From Betaproteobacteria bacterium (GTDB lineage: Bacteria > Pseudomonadota > Gammaproteobacteria > Burkholderiales > UBA6910), in assembly GCA_016183615.1 (NCBI GenBank), contig JACPEG010000004.1:1-64000 (forward strand): a stretch of 64,000 nt of DNA, written 5' to 3'. Both the position numbers and the translations under genes were made by a program. This document shows positions 1 to 7,995 of this stretch, piece after piece (position 1 is the stretch's first letter; every line of letters begins with the position of its first letter). Below the pieces are notes generated by a model, which saw only the letters and a program-made list of their open reading frames with translations, ran no database searches and was not told where the DNA came from.

Positions 1-9
1 CGGGTCGAG

Positions 10-191
10 GCTTCAATGAGGCCGAGGCACGCGTGCCTCGGAAAATATCAGCCGGTGATGACTGGGACGCCGTTCCCGGCGCGCTTCAATGAGGCCGAGG
101 CACGCGTGCCTCGGAAAATAATCAAGGCGGAATTGATGCAAAAGGCGGCGACGTGCTTCAATGAGGCCGAGGCACGCGTGCCTCGGAAAAT
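10..191 (-). CRISPR. Type I-G CRISPR array, three repeats visible
   Basis: Three identical 37-nt repeats lie at 10-46, 83-119 and 155-191, separated by spacers of 36 and 35 nt. Bases 1-9 look like the end of another spacer, so the array runs off the left edge. Each repeat contains a perfect 20-bp palindrome, CCGAGGCACGCGTGCCTCGG, which would form a long crRNA hairpin. Read on the minus strand the repeat ends in ATTGAAGC, the usual 8-nt 5' handle of type I crRNAs. I therefore infer transcription from right to left, in the same direction as cas2, with the leader between array and cas2. The spacer targets cannot be judged from the sequence. Confidence 0.95.
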
Positions 192-395
192 GGTGCTCGC
201 CAGGACCCTTGATCCACGCCGCTTTGCCGGGCGCTTTGCGAGCGCCGTCCAAAGCCGGCGGGAATAGGGCACCAGAGACGGGACCTGACGATGGTCATCA
301 TAGCATTTTCCCCATTCTGTTAAAGAGCTTAGTCCGGCGCGAGCGGTCGCCCGGTTTCCGCCACCACCAGAGCGCTCGCACGCTCCCGGCGGACT
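192..395 (-). promoter_or_regulatory. Probable CRISPR leader
   Basis: This gene-free stretch between the last repeat and the cas2 stop is the expected leader position. On the minus strand it contains GCTCTTTAACAGAATGGG (about 312-329), like the GCTCTTTAACA motif often found in proteobacterial leaders. That motif is about 120 bp from the first repeat, further than usual, and the part next to the repeat is GC-rich. I found no fourth or degenerate repeat here. Confidence 0.6.
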
Positions 396-692
396 TCACA
401 CGATCACCGGCTCGCGGGAAACCGGCGCAAACGTCTTTCCGAGACTGCGCACGTGGGGCACCACCTGCTCCGCCGGACCCACATCCAGTATGAGCACGTG
501 GTCCTCCTGCTGGTTCATGGCCTCCCTCAGCGACGCCTCCAGGTCCAGCATCCGCATCCGGTTCAGCCGGCACTGGAACACCGACAGTTGGAGCCACTCC
601 CCATACCCCTTCATGATCCTGAACACGCGCCGCCAGCGCTTGGGGTCGGAAATATCATAGCTGATGACGTACAGATGCTCCATGGGCGTCAC
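396..692 (-). CDS. cas2: CRISPR-associated endonuclease Cas2
   Basis: Cas2 dimers bridge Cas1 dimers in the spacer-integration complex. The product is 98 residues, the normal size, and opens with the family signature YVISYDI, whose Asp is the conserved metal-site residue, followed by a small ferredoxin-like fold. The GTG start at 692 overlaps the cas4-cas1 stop by GTGA; an ATG at 683 would give a start (MEHLYV) that also suits the family. It is the last gene before the leader, so cas4-cas1-cas2 form an adaptation operon. Confidence 0.95.
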   Translation of the reverse strand: MTPMEHLYVISYDISDPKRWRRVFRIMKGYGEWLQLSVFQCRLNRMRMLDLEASLREAMNQQEDHVLILDVGPAEQVVPHVRSLGKTFAPVSREPVIV

Positions 693-2452
693 CTCGTCAC
701 GAAGTTGGGATACTGCTCGATTTCCCCCGCCAGATACCGGATAAGCAGGCGCGCCTGGACTTCCAGCAGCCGCCGGTAGCTGATGCGGTACTTGAAAATC
801 GGGTGTGTCACTTCCTGCGCCATCCGCCGCTCGAACGCGGAAATGAAGCGCTTGCGTCCGCTGTCCCCGAGACTGCAGCTCCCCGCGGCGTGGATGAAAT
901 CGGTGGGCCGCACCTCGCCGTTGTTCACCGCCGTGAGCACCACCGAATCGGCGATCAGCGGCCGGAACGGCTCCATCATATCAAGCGAGAGCGCCGGCCT
1001 GGCGAAACGGGGTTGATGGAAAAAGCCCCGGTAGGGGTCTAGCCCCACCGCGGAGAGCGCCACCGTCCACTCCCGCGTGAGCAGGGCGTAAGCGAAGGAC
1101 AGCAGCGCATTGATCGGGTCCTTCGGCGGACGGCGATTGCGTCCCATGAAATCGAAGTTGAGCGAGGGATCGGCGTCGCTTCGGAGCATCGAGCTCAGAT
1201 TCCGGAAGTAACGGTTGGCGCCGGCGCCCTCCAGGCCGAGTAGCACTTCAAGCGATGGCGCCTTCTCCGCGTTCCGCGCATCTTCCTTGAGCGCGATAAG
1301 GAGTTCCTGTGGAGCCCGGCCCGAATCATCGCGATCCTCGGCGACCGCGATATCTTCTTCCGGCGTCTCGTTGTCGAACTCGGAGGCCCCGCGCCAGTTC
1401 CGGCGCAGCAGCGTGCGGCAGTTGAGAATCTTGGCCGCGACCCAGCCGCGCGCGAGGCGCAGGCATACCTGGGGATCGAAGCTCCCCTGGTACTGGAAGG
1501 TGCGGGTCTCCACGTTGTGATGCCCGGTGCCCACCGAATGACCGACGAACCAGCCGCCGTAGGTGTGCCACGTGACGGGAATGTTGCGCCGGAAACATTC
1601 ATGGAGGGCAGGCGTGGTGAGCATCGCGGCTCCGAACAGAACCAGCTGCGACACCTCGCCCACCCGCGCCTCGGCGACCTTCTCCTTCTCGACCTCGATC
1701 ACGAACACGTCGCCGTCCTTGCGCACGTAGGCCCGCGGCGACTGCACGTAGAGCGGCAGCGCATCCTGCAAGGCCGGAAACAGCGGGCGCGGCTCGATCT
1801 GCGGCTGGTTGAGGAAGCGCACCTCATCGGGCAGGCAGATCCCCACCAGGGAGCAGCGCGGGCACTTGGGACTGTCTTCGAGGGGCGGCGGGATATGCCC
1901 GGCAAGCGCGATGCCGCGCAGGGCGGTGATCGCCGCCAGGGTCTTCTCGACGAGTTCATCGTCGAAGGGCACCCGCACCCGCTCGCGCGAACCCGCAAAA
2001 TAGAGGACGCCATCGTCGCACTCGAAACCATGCTCCCGCAGCAGCAGGCCCTGGGCGCAGAGCTGCACGCGTTCGGGATCGTAGGCTCCGCCGGCGACAT
2101 GGGGCCGGCTGCCGCGCTTGTAATCGACCGGCGTGACGCGGGTCCCCTCGCCCTCCACCAGATCGAGCTTGGCGGTGATCCCCAGACGGGTCGAGCTCAG
2201 CGCCACGCTGCGGGCGTGAATGACTTCACCCTCCTCGGGCTGCTCGGGAAGCGGCGCGCCCTTCTGGTCCACCCGCCGGTGCTTGATGGCGCCGTCCACG
2301 GTGTCGGCGCTGTGGGCGAACTCTCCCTGCACCCACTCCAGGTAGGCAAGCCGCGGACAGTACACGTACTCGTTCACCATGCGCACGGGGATGAGCGGAG
2401 CCTCGGGGGAAAGCTCCGGGAAAGCGAGCGGGAGTTCGCGCTGGTTGGTCAT
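689..2452 (-). CDS. cas4-cas1: Cas4-Cas1 fusion, type I-G adaptation protein
   Basis: Cas4 trims prespacers and checks the PAM; Cas1 integrates them. The fusion is typical of subtype I-G. From the ATG at 2452 the protein has 587 residues. Residues 1-215 are Cas4: the four iron-sulfur cysteines are C32, C197, C200 and C206, and the RecB-type nuclease core is D97 and D110-Y-K112. Residues 225-587 are Cas1, with metal ligands E408 (GLEGAGANRYF), H479 and D491/E494 (SLDMMEPFRP). The frame stays open to 2722, but those upstream residues show no Cas4 similarity and lie upstream of the predicted promoter at 2550-2578. No clear Shine-Dalgarno sequence precedes 2452. Confidence 0.95.
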   Translation of the reverse strand: MTNQRELPLAFPELSPEAPLIPVRMVNEYVYCPRLAYLEWVQGEFAHSADTVDGAIKHRRVDQKGAPLPEQPEEGEVIHARSVALSSTRLGITAKLDLVEGEGTRVTPVDYKRGSRPHVAGGAYDPERVQLCAQGLLLREHGFECDDGVLYFAGSRERVRVPFDDELVEKTLAAITALRGIALAGHIPPPLEDSPKCPRCSLVGICLPDEVRFLNQPQIEPRPLFPALQDALPLYVQSPRAYVRKDGDVFVIEVEKEKVAEARVGEVSQLVLFGAAMLTTPALHECFRRNIPVTWHTYGGWFVGHSVGTGHHNVETRTFQYQGSFDPQVCLRLARGWVAAKILNCRTLLRRNWRGASEFDNETPEEDIAVAEDRDDSGRAPQELLIALKEDARNAEKAPSLEVLLGLEGAGANRYFRNLSSMLRSDADPSLNFDFMGRNRRPPKDPINALLSFAYALLTREWTVALSAVGLDPYRGFFHQPRFARPALSLDMMEPFRPLIADSVVLTAVNNGEVRPTDFIHAAGSCSLGDSGRKRFISAFERRMAQEVTHPIFKYRISYRRLLEVQARLLIRYLAGEIEQYPNFVTR

Positions 2453-2549
2453 TGGGAGGAGGCGCCCCGCGGGCGCGATCCGGGCCTGACACAGAAAGGG
2501 CCCCAAGCCGACGAGGCCCTTACCAGCCAATACACACCGGATACTCTGA

Positions 2550-2578
2550 ACTATAGGAATTGGGCAGCCGACTGCCAA
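2550..2578 (-). promoter_or_regulatory. Predicted promoter for cas4-cas1-cas2
   Basis: On the minus strand TTGGCA (2573-2578) is followed after 17 bp by TATAGT (2550-2555), a good sigma-70 pair. It would give a leader of about 90 nt before the ATG at 2452. With the promoter at 2701-2729 it makes the 306-bp gap at 2453-2758 a divergent control region; I see nothing else in that gap. Confidence 0.6.
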
Positions 2579-2700
2579 CCCGTTGGCATAAGCGGTGGTG
2601 GATCCGCACTCACTCAATGGGAGCCGGGCAGCCGTGGGGGCGCTGCCGGCCGGTTTTTTCCACTCTCCAGAGGCAACTTGGCCTAACGAATGGAAATACC

Positions 2701-2729
2701 TTGACAAACAGTTACTTCCCATTCATATT
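2701..2729 (+). promoter_or_regulatory. Predicted promoter for the GSU2403-type gene
   Basis: A perfect -35 TTGACA (2701-2706) is followed after 17 bp by CATATT (2724-2729), four of six matches to TATAAT. It lies in an AT-rich patch just ahead of the ATG at 2759. Confidence 0.6.
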
Positions 2730-2758
2730 TCGAAATAGCAAAATTGAATGGAAAAAAC

Positions 2759-3781
2759 ATGAATTACATAGAGTTAAGTGCCAATAAACGGCGCATGCTG
2801 GTGGACAGCATCCAACTGTTCGACGCCTACCGGGACGCCCGCGCGAGGTTGCGCGCCCTCGCCGGCGGCATGTACTGGAAGAAAACCGGCGGGACGGAGT
2901 ACCTCATCAAGCTCCGCGGGCGGGAAGGCCACGGCAAGAGCCTCGGTCCGCGCTCGCCCGCAACGGAAAAAATCCACGACGACTTTCACGCCCAGAAAAC
3001 GAGGGCCTCGGACCGGGAAAAGGCGTTGCGCGCGAGCCTCGCGGAACAGGCCCGCTTCAACAAGGCGGCACTCATCAACCGGGTGCCCGTCATGGCGGCC
3101 CGCGTGCTGCACTTGCTGGAGGAGCGCGGTCTGCTGGGGGGAAGCGTCATCGTGGTGGGGACCCACGCGCTCTACGCCTACGAGGCCGCGGCGGGCGTCC
3201 TGTTCCAGCGCGAACTCCTTGCAACCACCGACATCGACCTGCTGTGGGACGCGCGTACCCGGCTGAAACTCGCCTCCGGCATGACCGAACGCGGTCTCCT
3301 GGGTCTGCTGCAGAAGGCGGACACGAGCTTCGAGCAGGACGCCAAGAACCGCTTCCGGGCGGTCAACCGCGACGGCTTCATGGTGGACTTTATCAAGCAG
3401 ACTCCGGCACCGCCCTGGAAAAAAGAACCCTCCGGATGGGGGCCCGGCGATCTCACGGCCGCCGAGATACCGAACCTCAACTGGCTGCTCAACGCCCCCA
3501 AGTTCGAGCAGGCGGCCATCGCCGAGGACGGATTTCCGGTACCCATCGTCGCACCCGACCCGCGCGCCTTCGCCGTGTTCAAGCACTGGCTCGCCCGGGA
3601 CAAGACCCGCGACCCGGTCAAGGCCAAGCGCGACGCGGTCCAAGCCGTCGCCGTTGCGGAAATCGTTGCGCGCTACCTGCCGGCGCTGCCCTTCACGCCG
3701 GACGAGCTCAGGATGTTCCCCGCGTCGGTGGTGGAAGCAAGCAGGAAAGACCTGGGGAAGGGCTCGCTGCCGGAGGAGTGA
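2759..3781 (+). CDS. GSU2403-type nucleotidyltransferase-fold protein
   Basis: The 340-residue product resembles the GSU2403 family of nucleotidyltransferase-fold proteins. The centre has the arrangement GTHALYAYEAA, then TTDIDLLWD about 30 residues later, the Gly-rich plus D-x-D pattern of DNA polymerase beta-type nucleotidyltransferases. The N-terminal third is basic and helical. The substrate is unknown; many relatives act as toxins or RNA-modifying enzymes. The ATG at 2759 sits behind GAATGG and a good promoter; a TTG at 2744 is in frame but less likely. It is the only plus-strand gene in the CRISPR region, divergent from cas4-cas1 and convergent with the helicase gene. Confidence 0.8.
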   Translation: MNYIELSANKRRMLVDSIQLFDAYRDARARLRALAGGMYWKKTGGTEYLIKLRGREGHGKSLGPRSPATEKIHDDFHAQKTRASDREKALRASLAEQARFNKAALINRVPVMAARVLHLLEERGLLGGSVIVVGTHALYAYEAAAGVLFQRELLATTDIDLLWDARTRLKLASGMTERGLLGLLQKADTSFEQDAKNRFRAVNRDGFMVDFIKQTPAPPWKKEPSGWGPGDLTAAEIPNLNWLLNAPKFEQAAIAEDGFPVPIVAPDPRAFAVFKHWLARDKTRDPVKAKRDAVQAVAVAEIVARYLPALPFTPDELRMFPASVVEASRKDLGKGSLPEE

Positions 3782-3809
3782 GGGTCGAGGCCGCCACGGT
3801 CAACGCCGG

Positions 3810-6749
3810 TTACTTGCGTGCTTGCCGGCGGCGGACAGCCTTGTCCCCCTCCAGGGACGCCGGCCGCTCGGGTCGCGGCAGGATGCCAGCAAGCTCGGGC
3901 GCATCTTGTGCGACAGCGCGGTCTTCCGGCGCGACGCGCAGGGTCTCGAGCATCTTCAGCAGCAAAGCGCCCCGCCGCCCGCCAGTGCGGGCGAGCAACG
4001 GCAGCCCCGCCGCCTCGTAGACGTCGCTCCATTCTTCGCCGCGGCGCAGCGCGAGGCCCGGGCTGAGCAGGTAGCGGCCGTGGCCCGTCCGCCGGAACAG
4101 GCGACGGCTGTAGGGATTGGCGCTCTCCACCTCGTTTCTCGCCAGCACCCCGGAGAGATAGGCGCGCTTCTTCCGATAGGCCGGGACGATCGCCTCGGGC
4201 AGCCGCGCCAGCCGGTCGACGAAATCCGCGGTCGCGAAGCCGCCCCAGACCGGGTCGTGGCCGATCTTGTGCCGCAACAGGACGAAGAAGGCCTGGAACA
4301 GCAAGAACTCCCCCAGGTGGCTGTCGAGCTTCACCAGCCGCTCGCCGGAGCGCACGCTGACCGAGCCGGGATGCAGCCGATCGTGGATGGCGGGGAAGGC
4401 GCGGGCGGCATAGGCCTCGTCGTCGAAAGCGCGGCCGAGGGCGATCTGCCACGCGCTCTGGCCGTAATTGTCGCTGAGTTCCGGATCGGCGCCGCGGGCG
4501 AGCAGCGCGTCGGTGAGCGCGGCGTTGCCGGCCTGGGCGGCGAGCATGAGCGGCGTGCGGTTGAAGGTATTGCGGTGGTCCACCCCGTACCCATCGCAGG
4601 CGCGCAGCAGGTCCTTGGCCTGGCGGCTCTCGTAGGCAGCGAGATGCTTGCGCAGCACGGCCGCGCGCTGGTTGGCGTAAAACTGCCGGTTGAGAAGAAC
4701 CGTCTCGCCCAGGCGCATCTCCACCAGCGCCCGGGCGCGCTCGAAGCGGCCCGCCTCCAGCTGCTCCACCAGGCCGGGCTCGTCGTAGAACAGCGCGTAG
4801 TCGAGGAGCGCCTCCTTGGGCTTGCGCGAAACCTCCTTCGCGTCGAGGGCGCGCGTCATCAGCTCGGGCAGCCGGACGGCGTCCCACACTTCCCAGGGCA
4901 CGGGCTTCGCTTGGAGAATGCTGCGGCGGATCTCCTCGGCCTGCGCGAGCTTGCCCTGCAGCTCCAGGCGGTGGGCCTCGGCCTGCCATTCCTCGATGCT
5001 GGACTGATCGCCGGCGACTTCGACCTCGGCGCGCGCCTGCGCCAACCCCAGCAGCTTGAGCAGCGGATGGCCGGTGTCGGCTTCAACCAGGACGATGCGC
5101 CGCACGGCGCGGGTCAGGGCAACATACAGCGCGTTGACGAAAAACTTGTAGACCTCCAGCGACTTGTCGCTCTTGTCGCGGGCGCGGGCGTACTCCAGGT
5201 CGCCTTCCCGGTGGTCGGGCGCGATGCCGCGGGCGATCTCGGCGAAGGCGGCGCGGTCGCCGGAGACGAAGCCCCACAGGATGATGTTATCGTATTCCAG
5301 CCCCTTCGCCTCGTGGATGGAGAACAGCAGCGGCGTGTCGAAGCGGGCGCGCGCTTCCGTCTTCTGCTCGTCGCGCGTCACCAGCACCGCGAAGCGGGTG
5401 GAGCGGCGCGTCCTCCGGTTCAGCTCCTGCAGGGCAGTCTCGCTTTCGGCGATCAGCTCGACTTCGCCGGCTTCCGCCGCCACGCTGCGCATCAGGTAGT
5501 TGCTCTCGCGGTCCACCGAGCCGAAGCGGCGCTGCTTCACCCGCAACAGGCGGTTGGCCACCTCGGTGACGCGGGCGGCGCTGCGGTAGTTGGCATCGAG
5601 CACCCGGGTGATCTCGCGCGCTTCCACGCCGCCGGCACGGTGAAACATGGTCTTCAGGCCAGCCCAGGAGAAGAAGTTGGGGTGCACGATCTGGTTGGAG
5701 TCGCCGCACAGCAGGAAATGCCCGGGAGTCTTCAGGCTCTTCAGGAGCAACTGGAGCTGGACGTTGGTCACGTCCTGTACTTCGTCCACGACGACGAAAT
5801 CGTAGGCGGGCTCGACCAACGACAGGTAGTCGTGGGCGATGATGTTGGGGTCGTAGCAGCCGCTGTCCTTGAGGAAGACGAGGTATTTCTCGAACAGCGC
5901 GTAGGCTTTCTCGCGTTCCTGTTCCAGGAAAATGGACTGGCGCACGCCCAGGCGCAGGTAGTCCTCGCGCCCGAGCCAGGGCCGGTCGAGCGGCGATCCG
6001 GTGATGACACCGCGGAATTCCTCGAACAGTTTGTGGGCGTCCCCCGGCCGCTGCGCCTTGGGAAAACGCGCGAGCCACGCGGCGAAGGCGCCGAAGGCGA
6101 TCTCGCGTCCCGCCGGCACGCGCCAAGTCTCCAGGTATTCGCGCAGCGACAGGAATTCCACCTCCTGCTCCGGGTTCTCGTAGCGGTGGGCGTAATACAG
6201 GTTGCGCGAATGCTCGGCGAGATAGGGCGAGAGCGTGACGTAGAGCACGCGCCCGGCGGCCTGCTTGAGCTTCTCCAGCGTGAGCGCGGTCTTGCCGCTG
6301 CCGGCCGGGCCGATCACGATGAGCGGCAGGGGCAGCTCATACACCGACTGCTGGGCGGAGTCGAAGGAGATGATCTTGTCGAGGAAGTGAAAGCGCCGGC
6401 TGTCCGGGTTGAGGTAGGGCAGCTCGGCCAGCGCCGCGTCGTCAATCCGCTCGGCTTCCGCGGGCAGGATCTTCGCCTCGTCAATGCGGGCGCCGCGCAG
6501 AAAGCGCGACTTGTCGTAGGCGTGGTTGAGGATCGCCTCCAGGATCAGGGCGTAGCGCTCGCCCCGGTGGCGCACGATCTTGAACAGCAGGCGGTTGGCG
6601 TTGTCCAGCTTGGCCCGGTACAGATCGTGCTCGGCCAGCTTCTTGACTTCGGCGGAGCGGAAATCGCCGCGCTCGATCTGGGCGATGACTCGCTCGTACT
6701 GCCGGCGCACCGGCGCGACGTCGAGACCGCTGTATTCGAGTATTTTCAT
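3810..6749 (-). CDS. UvrD-type SF1 helicase with RelE-like N-terminus and ankyrin repeats
   Basis: The product is a 979-residue superfamily 1 helicase. Residues 1-88 look like a RelE/ParE toxin fold: helices, then LYRAKLDNANRLLFKI and YALILEAILNHAYDKS. The helicase core follows, with Walker A GPAGSGKT (about 147-154), DEVQD (about 322-326), the LDANYRS motif and the late motif VALTRA. Residues about 725-775 form one or two ankyrin repeats (RTPLMLAAQAGN, LLARGADPE). The last 200 residues match nothing I know. The ATG at 6749 overlaps the stop of the frame upstream (ATGA), so it is translationally coupled to the yhaV operon. A role in defence or toxin-linked repair is inference. Confidence 0.85.
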   Translation of the reverse strand: MKILEYSGLDVAPVRRQYERVIAQIERGDFRSAEVKKLAEHDLYRAKLDNANRLLFKIVRHRGERYALILEAILNHAYDKSRFLRGARIDEAKILPAEAERIDDAALAELPYLNPDSRRFHFLDKIISFDSAQQSVYELPLPLIVIGPAGSGKTALTLEKLKQAAGRVLYVTLSPYLAEHSRNLYYAHRYENPEQEVEFLSLREYLETWRVPAGREIAFGAFAAWLARFPKAQRPGDAHKLFEEFRGVITGSPLDRPWLGREDYLRLGVRQSIFLEQEREKAYALFEKYLVFLKDSGCYDPNIIAHDYLSLVEPAYDFVVVDEVQDVTNVQLQLLLKSLKTPGHFLLCGDSNQIVHPNFFSWAGLKTMFHRAGGVEAREITRVLDANYRSAARVTEVANRLLRVKQRRFGSVDRESNYLMRSVAAEAGEVELIAESETALQELNRRTRRSTRFAVLVTRDEQKTEARARFDTPLLFSIHEAKGLEYDNIILWGFVSGDRAAFAEIARGIAPDHREGDLEYARARDKSDKSLEVYKFFVNALYVALTRAVRRIVLVEADTGHPLLKLLGLAQARAEVEVAGDQSSIEEWQAEAHRLELQGKLAQAEEIRRSILQAKPVPWEVWDAVRLPELMTRALDAKEVSRKPKEALLDYALFYDEPGLVEQLEAGRFERARALVEMRLGETVLLNRQFYANQRAAVLRKHLAAYESRQAKDLLRACDGYGVDHRNTFNRTPLMLAAQAGNAALTDALLARGADPELSDNYGQSAWQIALGRAFDDEAYAARAFPAIHDRLHPGSVSVRSGERLVKLDSHLGEFLLFQAFFVLLRHKIGHDPVWGGFATADFVDRLARLPEAIVPAYRKKRAYLSGVLARNEVESANPYSRRLFRRTGHGRYLLSPGLALRRGEEWSDVYEAAGLPLLARTGGRRGALLLKMLETLRVAPEDRAVAQDAPELAGILPRPERPASLEGDKAVRRRQARK

Positions 6750-7030
6750 CTCATGACAGGCCAAGTCCGTAATACGCCCTCGGCTCCTTCACGGCCCAGA
6801 CGATCCGCCGGGCCTGGCTGAACAGCCGCCCTAGACTGGATGGACAGGACCAAATCGGGCAGCGTCTTACGCTCGAACAGGAACCGCCCGTCCACCTTAT
6901 AGTCGCCCACCGCGAGCCACCGCAGCGTGACGTCGAAACAGCCTGTCGCGCGCAGCGCTTCCACGACGCCGCCACGACATTCGCGGTCGTCCGCGATGAT
7001 CGGGATGGTTTCGGGTTCGAGGCGGATCAT
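6746..7030 (-). pseudogene. ERCC4-type nuclease remnant, frameshifted and truncated
   Basis: The frame from the ATG at 7030 reads like the start of an ERCC4 nuclease domain: IIADDRECRGGVVEAL, then LAVGDYKVDGRFLFERK, which carries the catalytic D-R-E and E-R-K residues. At about 6830 the match jumps to another frame, which continues as GRLFSQARRIVWA, the expected next motif, and stops at 6751. The family normally exceeds 200 residues, so the rest is missing. The current frame ends at 6746 overlapping the helicase ATG. The start overlaps the yhaV stop (7027-7030). A sequencing error could explain the shift but not the truncation. Confidence 0.7.
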
Positions 7031-7527
7031 GGCGGTTTCGTTGCGTTATTGTCCTGCGTCAGATGGTCTTCACCCGTGCTCTGGGCGCTCTCCTTCAGCA
7101 AATTCTCGATCGTCGCCGGCACCACGCCCCGCGCCAGCATTCTCTTGAAGGCCTCGTACACATCGGTCCTGGAGCCGGCCTTGCGCAGCGTGTTCTCGTC
7201 GTTGAACCATACGAACACGATGAGCTTGACGGGCCGGGAGGCAAAACGAAAAAACAACCGGTAGCGATCCGGCATTCCCTTCTTGACCCTGCGCCAGTGA
7301 GCGTATTCCGCGCCGAGCATTTTCCCGAGCCGGAAATCGGGATGGTCGGGATTGGCCGGCACGCTCTGGGTAACCGCCTTGTAAACCGAGGCCAGCAGCT
7401 TGGTCTTGGGGTGAGACCTGTAGCCCGCCTTGTCGCGCCGGGCAAGCGCGGCGACTTCCCGTTCCAGCTCCGAAAGCGCCTCCGCGAAAGGCCGGAAAAA
7501 ATAAAGCCGCCAGCCGTTGACGATCAC
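7027..7527 (-). CDS. yhaV: YhaV-family toxin
   Basis: YhaV is a RelE-superfamily ribosome-dependent mRNA endonuclease toxin neutralised by PrlF. The 166-residue product follows the family from its first residues (VNGWRLYFF) through the central YAHWRRVKKGMPDRYRLFFR and VFVWFNDENTLRKAGS blocks to the C-terminus; E. coli YhaV is about 154 residues. It starts inside the antitoxin stop (ATGA, 7524-7527) and its own stop overlaps the next start (7027-7030). Unlike a stand-alone toxin-antitoxin pair, it is therefore coupled to a nuclease fragment and a helicase. Confidence 0.92.
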   Translation of the reverse strand: MIVNGWRLYFFRPFAEALSELEREVAALARRDKAGYRSHPKTKLLASVYKAVTQSVPANPDHPDFRLGKMLGAEYAHWRRVKKGMPDRYRLFFRFASRPVKLIVFVWFNDENTLRKAGSRTDVYEAFKRMLARGVVPATIENLLKESAQSTGEDHLTQDNNATKPP

Positions 7528-7835
7528 TCAACGCCTTCGACCAGCTTGGCGATGCGCTTAAGCTGCGCCTTGTCCGCCGGCTCGACCAGCTCGGGATGCT
7601 CGGCGATCTGCTTCTCCAGAAACCTTAGGAACCCAAGCATCACCGGGTCCTCCGCGGACGGCCTGCGGCGACCCGATGCCTTGGTGGACAGCAGCACCTG
7701 CCCCTCGCCCACCACGGTCGCCCGCACCTCCCCGCTGAACTCCGGGTGAGCCTTGAAGAACGCCGCATCCAGGCGCACCCCCTTGGAGTTGCCCACCGGC
7801 GTGACCTTGCCCGAATACTGCTCGCGCGTGCTCAT
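7524..7835 (-). CDS. prlF: PrlF-family antitoxin
   Basis: This is the AbrB-type antitoxin of the YhaV toxin, expected to bind it and repress the operon. Residues about 10-55 (SGKVTPVGNSKGVRLDAAFF, then GEVRATVVGEGQVLL) form the swapped-hairpin DNA-binding domain; the rest is helical and should contact the toxin. I chose the ATG at 7835 because AGGGG lies about seven bases upstream; an ATG at 7850 would add five residues. A strong promoter lies directly upstream. The stop overlaps yhaV by ATGA. Confidence 0.88.
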   Translation of the reverse strand: MSTREQYSGKVTPVGNSKGVRLDAAFFKAHPEFSGEVRATVVGEGQVLLSTKASGRRRPSAEDPVMLGFLRFLEKQIAEHPELVEPADKAQLKRIAKLVEGVE

Positions 7836-7870
7836 GATCTGCCCCTGCATGTAATTACGATAGTAACCAC

Positions 7871-7898
7871 ATTATACCGATTCGGACCGTCGGTGCAA
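7871..7898 (-). promoter_or_regulatory. Promoter of the prlF-yhaV-helicase operon
   Basis: On the minus strand TTGCAC (7893-7898), a 16-bp spacer and a perfect TATAAT (7871-7876) precede prlF by about 35 bp. The 8-bp palindrome GTAATTAC (7851-7858) lies between the -10 and the start and could be an operator for PrlF autorepression. Confidence 0.65.
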
Positions 7899-7995
7899 TG
7901 GCTGGCACAGGACTGTGCATCAATGGGGAGAGAGGTTCATATCAGTATCCAAATCCAATTACTTGCCCTAAACCCGAGCGGCGAACGGCCCCAGA

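Noticed and set aside
192-300. A fourth, degenerate CRISPR repeat
   Set aside because: No segment matches the repeat beyond a few bases; the ATTTTCC near 303 is on the opposite strand.
2453-2722. N-terminal extension of Cas4-Cas1
   Set aside because: The extra 90 residues lack similarity to Cas4 and mostly lie upstream of the predicted promoter at 2550-2578.
3654-6821. 1055-residue open frame on the plus strand
   Set aside because: It is antisense to the UvrD-type helicase gene, has no recognisable motif and shows the repetitive composition of a high-GC shadow frame.
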